From positions 7,200,435 through 7,264,434 of the forward strand of contig NC_064538.1 of the NCBI RefSeq assembly GCF_023856365.1: 64,000 nucleotides of DNA, in the 5' to 3' direction. A program made the translations under genes and the position numbers. Under the pieces are notes generated by a model that was given only the letters and a program-made list of their open reading frames with translations, was not told where the DNA came from and ran no database searches. This stretch comes from Brienomyrus brachyistius. Taxonomy: Eukaryota; Chordata; Actinopteri; Osteoglossiformes; Mormyridae. Of the stretch, positions 59,860 through 64,000 are shown in pieces. Within the stretch, counting starts at the first letter, position 1; each line of letters starts with the position of its first letter.

Positions 59860-62020
59860 CATTTAGGGTGACCGTCGTTACTCTTCACAGCTAATCGTGT
59901 CGAAATGGACTACAAATACCTACATGCCGCTGGAAAAGAAACATAACACCGGCGATGATGACTAGTACTAACAATACAGTATAACAACAAAATGCCCCGG
60001 AGGATGTATTTTTAGCCAACAACTTATTTATCGTAATAATTAAAATGTATGTATTGTTGTTTCGCACGTAGTTATACAACACTTTAATATTAGCACGGGG
60101 TGGAGTAATTTTGATGATCAAGGTAAACTTTTAAAAGGATCAGTATTTCCCTTATATTTTATACATTACGTGTTGTCGCGTCTTTAATTATTAATGTTGG
60201 GAGATTTTTTCCAATAATCCGCAAAAGACTGCCAGGAAGTTCTTGACAAATGTAGACATTTTAAGTAGTGTTTTCATTTGCATGAAGATCACTATAAAAT
60301 CGACTTTAAAACCATTTGAGTAAAATTATATACATTAAATGATTTACCCTGTTTATTCTATTATATGTGATTTTTGCATATGCATATAATTTTACATTGT
60401 GGTAATTCTAAACAACCCAGGTCCTAAAGTCAATGTCAATTTTTTTCCCACTGAGCCTTATACAATGAATATTAGGTATTTAGTTACGAGCAGCATGTCG
60501 AATGTTCTTTAAAAAAATGTCGCCGGACGAACTGTGAAAATTGCAGTAGTATATAATTCCAGCACACTTAACAGCGTAATATTTCCTTTTGTAAGTTGCA
60601 TTGCATGACTCAATGAATCCGTTTTCACTCACCTGAAAAGATACGGAGTATTGTGGACTCATAACGGTGTGTGCCTTTGAATTAAGTGAGTGGAACAGAA
60701 TACATGGCTTTCTTTCTTAGACGTAAAACTCGTGCACTAGTGCTACCCGTAAAGCACTTTTAGGTCTTGGACACCTGTCCTGCTTTCACCAGCGACTTTG
60801 GTGGGTCGCTCCAAGCTGGTCTCCATGGTGATCTTAGGCACACTGGTGTCAGATTTCAGCTGTTCTAAGTAAGGTGACAGTAATAAACTGAAGGGGGGGG
60901 AGGGAGAGAAAAGCGTTTGATAATTAACTCATGCAGCCTCTTGTCTAAGCATACAACAACGCAGATCCCTGAAAAACACTTATCTGCCGATGGGTCTAAT
61001 CAATCAGAGAAAAAGAAACACGAAATGTATTTTAATTAACGCGGTTATCCGCTCAGCAGTATGGTTTATTCTACCTGGAGCTTAGCAATATTTATGTTAT
61101 GCTTATACTTTTGAACATGTGGAGCTTTGTTTATTAAAGCTACTGCCACTAAAAGAAAAATGTTGCTTAAACTGTGATGAACTGAGATGTTCTGTAGGAC
61201 ATTATCAAATGGCTTATTATAATACAGAAGGAAATTTAGGGCCTTAAATAGATGCTGAGTGATCAGATATTGATGAAAGTTGACTGAATTTGATCATGGG
61301 TACATATGGGTGTAACTGTTTAACAGCTCTGGTGATCTAAAGGGGCACCCATACTCATTCTGTTCCCCTCCCCCTGCCTCACAATGCAAAGCAGCCTTTT
61401 GCTGTCCACTGCCAATGAATGAGTCTGTCCACCCCCCACTCACAAAGGCTAGGAGATAATCTTCTATTTCTATGTATCAGCAGAGCAGATACCTGCAGGA
61501 GCCCCCTGTCATCTGGCAGCTGCCCCCTGCCAGCCTCTGACCCACTCTTCCTGATGGAGGGGGCTTCCTTGAAGTGTGCCTTATCACCAGTCCTATCACT
61601 GCCCAATCACATTGCCTGATGAATAGTCTGTTCTCAATACATATGTTCTTATTACATGCATTGCATCAACGTATGATGCAATGATTTCATGACAATGTAC
61701 AACTCACAATTCTAAATAATTCAAGTTCAACTTACTATAGTTCACTCTTCTTTAATATTTCATGTTATTCAAAGTTTGCGTTGCTTAAGAGCAGAAACTA
61801 TAAATTGACCGGGATCAATTATCCCATTGATTTCCGATGAATTTACAGTAAATTAAGCTGTATAATTCTTTTGGGAAAAGTTTCTGTGAAATTTCATTGT
61901 GGTTGATTATACACATGAACTGTATATGTTAAAGATATCAACATTTGGCACGTTTTAACCAAGAACCTATTTATAAACCTATGCATTTTTTTTTTACCAC
62001 TTGCAACCATTCAGGAAGCA
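59860..62020. other. Upstream intergenic, no gene recognised
   Basis: AT-rich intergenic DNA beyond the proposed ncoa3 promoter. No exon, RNA gene or intact transposon seen. Confidence 0.4.
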
Positions 62021-62021
62021 G

Positions 62022-62165
62022 GTTGTGTACTGATTAAGCATATTGACTTGGTAGTCCAGATCTTAGTGGAAGACATGTTTGGAGCAAAATTTGGACTTGT
62101 ATACTTGTTTGGAGCAAAATTCTTAACTTGACTTGCTCCAATAAAACTGCACATCATTTTGGAAA
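62022..62165 (+). mobile_element. tRNA-derived SINE-like element
   Basis: Reads gtgtactgattaagcatatt (A-box-like), gacttggtagtccagatc, then two direct copies of tgtttggagcaaaatt, with cttgacttgctccaataaaa at the end. This matches the general layout of teleost SINEs. Diverged. Confidence 0.5.
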
Positions 62166-64000
62166 TATATGTGAGTTAAGCAGAAAAAAATAATACATCT
62201 GTTGAACATTTCCTGTTTTGTAATATAATGGAATAATTACACCATCATGAAACTATAAGGAAAGACAGATCTCACAGATAACGTGTCCTGTAAATACACA
62301 TATTGTTAGTGCGATTTTTATTTATCTCTCCAGGATGTAGTTTAATAGTCACTTTTTATAGTAACTTTATTTTAAAAATGACAGTGAAAATGTCAAAAAC
62401 TGGGACAGCGAGTGAGATAGAGACAGATATATACATAAAAATAGACATATGGCCCCAATATAACCCTGTGAAATTAAATGAGTTGGAAAATAATGGCAGA
62501 AGAAGGACCAAATCCTGTGTCATAATGGAGATGGGTGTGAAGCGCGTCAGGCTACGGTGACAGGACAAGAGGGATTGTGGGGCTGTTTAACATGCAAAAC
62601 AGGTAGAAAGTACAGGAACAGCCACCGCAGGGAATGGAAAACGACTGTGCACAGGTGAAATGAGCAGGGTTCAACAAAGGGAGGTAGACAGATGCAGGGA
62701 CGGAGGAGAGAAGGCCAAGTCCTCGTCTCATCTGATCTCTTCTACTGCATCTGAATGAACTGTGGAGAGCCTGAACTGGTTCTTACCAACAACAAAGCCA
62801 CCCTAACAACTTATTCAGGGCAGAAAAAGCTTGTTTATCTGCCCAGAGAGCACAACATTTTTTCTGTTCATGTGCCTTAATGGATTCAACATCTCTCTGC
62901 AAACAATAGCCATTTATAACATTAACTATATATTAGTTGTACATAAAGCAAAAATATCCTCTGGGGAAGATATGGATAGAAGAGGATTCTCTAAGATTTG
63001 GAGCAAAATGACTTTAAACAAAGAAATGAGAACAAGCTGTGTATTAGACCAGAGATAAATCCACTGTGTAAGTGAGAGAGTCTAGTTTGTGAGTCTGACG
63101 GCAGAGCAATGAAGCAGATCCGTCCTAAATCCACAGTCCCACAGTTATGCAACACATGTTCTCCATCTGCAACTAGAGATAGGGAATTGGAGTAGATCAG
63201 CAGGCAATGTTATAGGACCCCTACCTGCCTGTGTTATAGATAACCTGCAGGGATGCAAAGATCTTTGTCCAGCATTGCATTCGTTCCACCCATGTCTGGT
63301 AATGGCAATGCATAAGGAAGGATGTCGACTTAGGCCCCTGGTTCTACCAGTGCAGTGACTTGTCCTAAATTGATGTCCGTGGAAGGGGACCAGGTAAACG
63401 TGACGCTACTTCATGGGCAGTGGCCTGCTCTTACTCAGAACGAATCTCCACAGGACACTACCAGCATCTGTTCAAACTGAATCTCTACACCGCAGTTAAG
63501 TATAGCTACACAGTGGTGACGTCATTATCGTAACTGGCAGTAATTAGGCCATTTACTAAGGAGTCAGACATCACATCTTGAGGCCTTCTGGAACTTCCTT
63601 TGGCCAGTCTTCACTAAACACAGGCTAATGAAAAACAAGTTAACAGGAAGATATACATGATAAATCCTTTATGTAAAATCAAAATTTCTGAAAATATTCA
63701 GATTATGCAAACAAAAGCATAAAAATCAAGAGGGAGAAATAAAACTAAGCGAGAGATTGTTGTAGTCAATGACTGAACATGAAACTCATACAGCAATAAA
63801 GTGTAATTCAAACTTGTAAAAATTCAAAGTCACATATATTTAAAATGTAAAAGTTCTGTTCAGGAACGTCAAAATACATAGTCAATAGCTGAATGTTTGG
63901 AGTCAGCCATATGGGCAAATAAAACCACGAAACCTCAAAAAACCTCAGTCCTTTAAAGTTCACCTTTCCTGGCGTCCTTTCTAAACCACGCCCCTTTTTA
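62166..64000. other. Intergenic, nothing recognised
   Basis: No coding exon or repeat with defined ends was found to the right edge. Confidence 0.35.

Noticed and set aside
59663..59866. 67-codon plus-strand frame over the ACTC repeat
   Set aside because: It is a translated microsatellite (Ser/Leu/Thr repeats) lying over the proposed ncoa3 first exon.

Overview
The window is animal nuclear DNA, almost certainly from a ray-finned fish. It holds two multi-exon vertebrate genes with GT-AG introns, long non-coding introns, CpG-containing promoters and a scatter of fish-type interspersed repeats. I see no bacterial operon, phage or CRISPR structure. The species cannot be named from the sequence alone.

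Both genes lie on the minus strand, head to tail. At 5690-14495 is hm13 (signal peptide peptidase, an ER intramembrane aspartyl protease). I rebuilt it as 12 coding exons (1149 nt, 382 aa) with every splice phase closing, plus a conserved alternative C-terminal exon at 6872-7028. At 17297-29570 is ncoa3 (SRC-3/AIB1/ACTR, p160 steroid receptor coactivator), rebuilt as 21 coding exons (4374 nt, 1457 aa). It carries bHLH, PAS-A, PAS-B, three LXXLL boxes, the CBP/p300-binding helices, a short polyQ tract and the family's Lys-Tyr-Cys C-terminus. The ncoa3 3'UTR runs toward the hm13 promoter near 14.7 kb, so less than about 1-1.5 kb separates the two transcription units.

Region by region: 1-4.7 kb is non-coding with a hAT-like MITE, a LINE tail and a CA microsatellite. 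4.7-14.7 kb is hm13 with MITE-type insertions and a long perfect hairpin in its introns. 14.7-17.3 kb is the ncoa3 3'UTR and the hm13 promoter. 17.3-29.6 kb holds the ncoa3 coding exons, with a Tigger-like MITE and a LINE fragment in introns. 29.6 to about 59.8 kb is without recognised coding exons and reads as the large first intron(s) of ncoa3; it holds transposon fossils, CpG-dense blocks and stretches that look like conserved regulatory elements. CpG-rich candidate ncoa3 first exons lie at 58.15-58.8 kb and 59.63-59.85 kb. 59.9-64 kb is upstream intergenic DNA with a tRNA-like SINE and no recognised gene.

The two proteins act in different compartments (ER membrane and nucleus) and no functional link follows from their adjacency. 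I found no evidence for a novel multi-gene system. The most useful observations are the ancient alternative hm13 terminus, the intronic hairpin, several MITE copies with readable termini and target-site duplications, and candidate regulatory blocks in ncoa3 intron 1.
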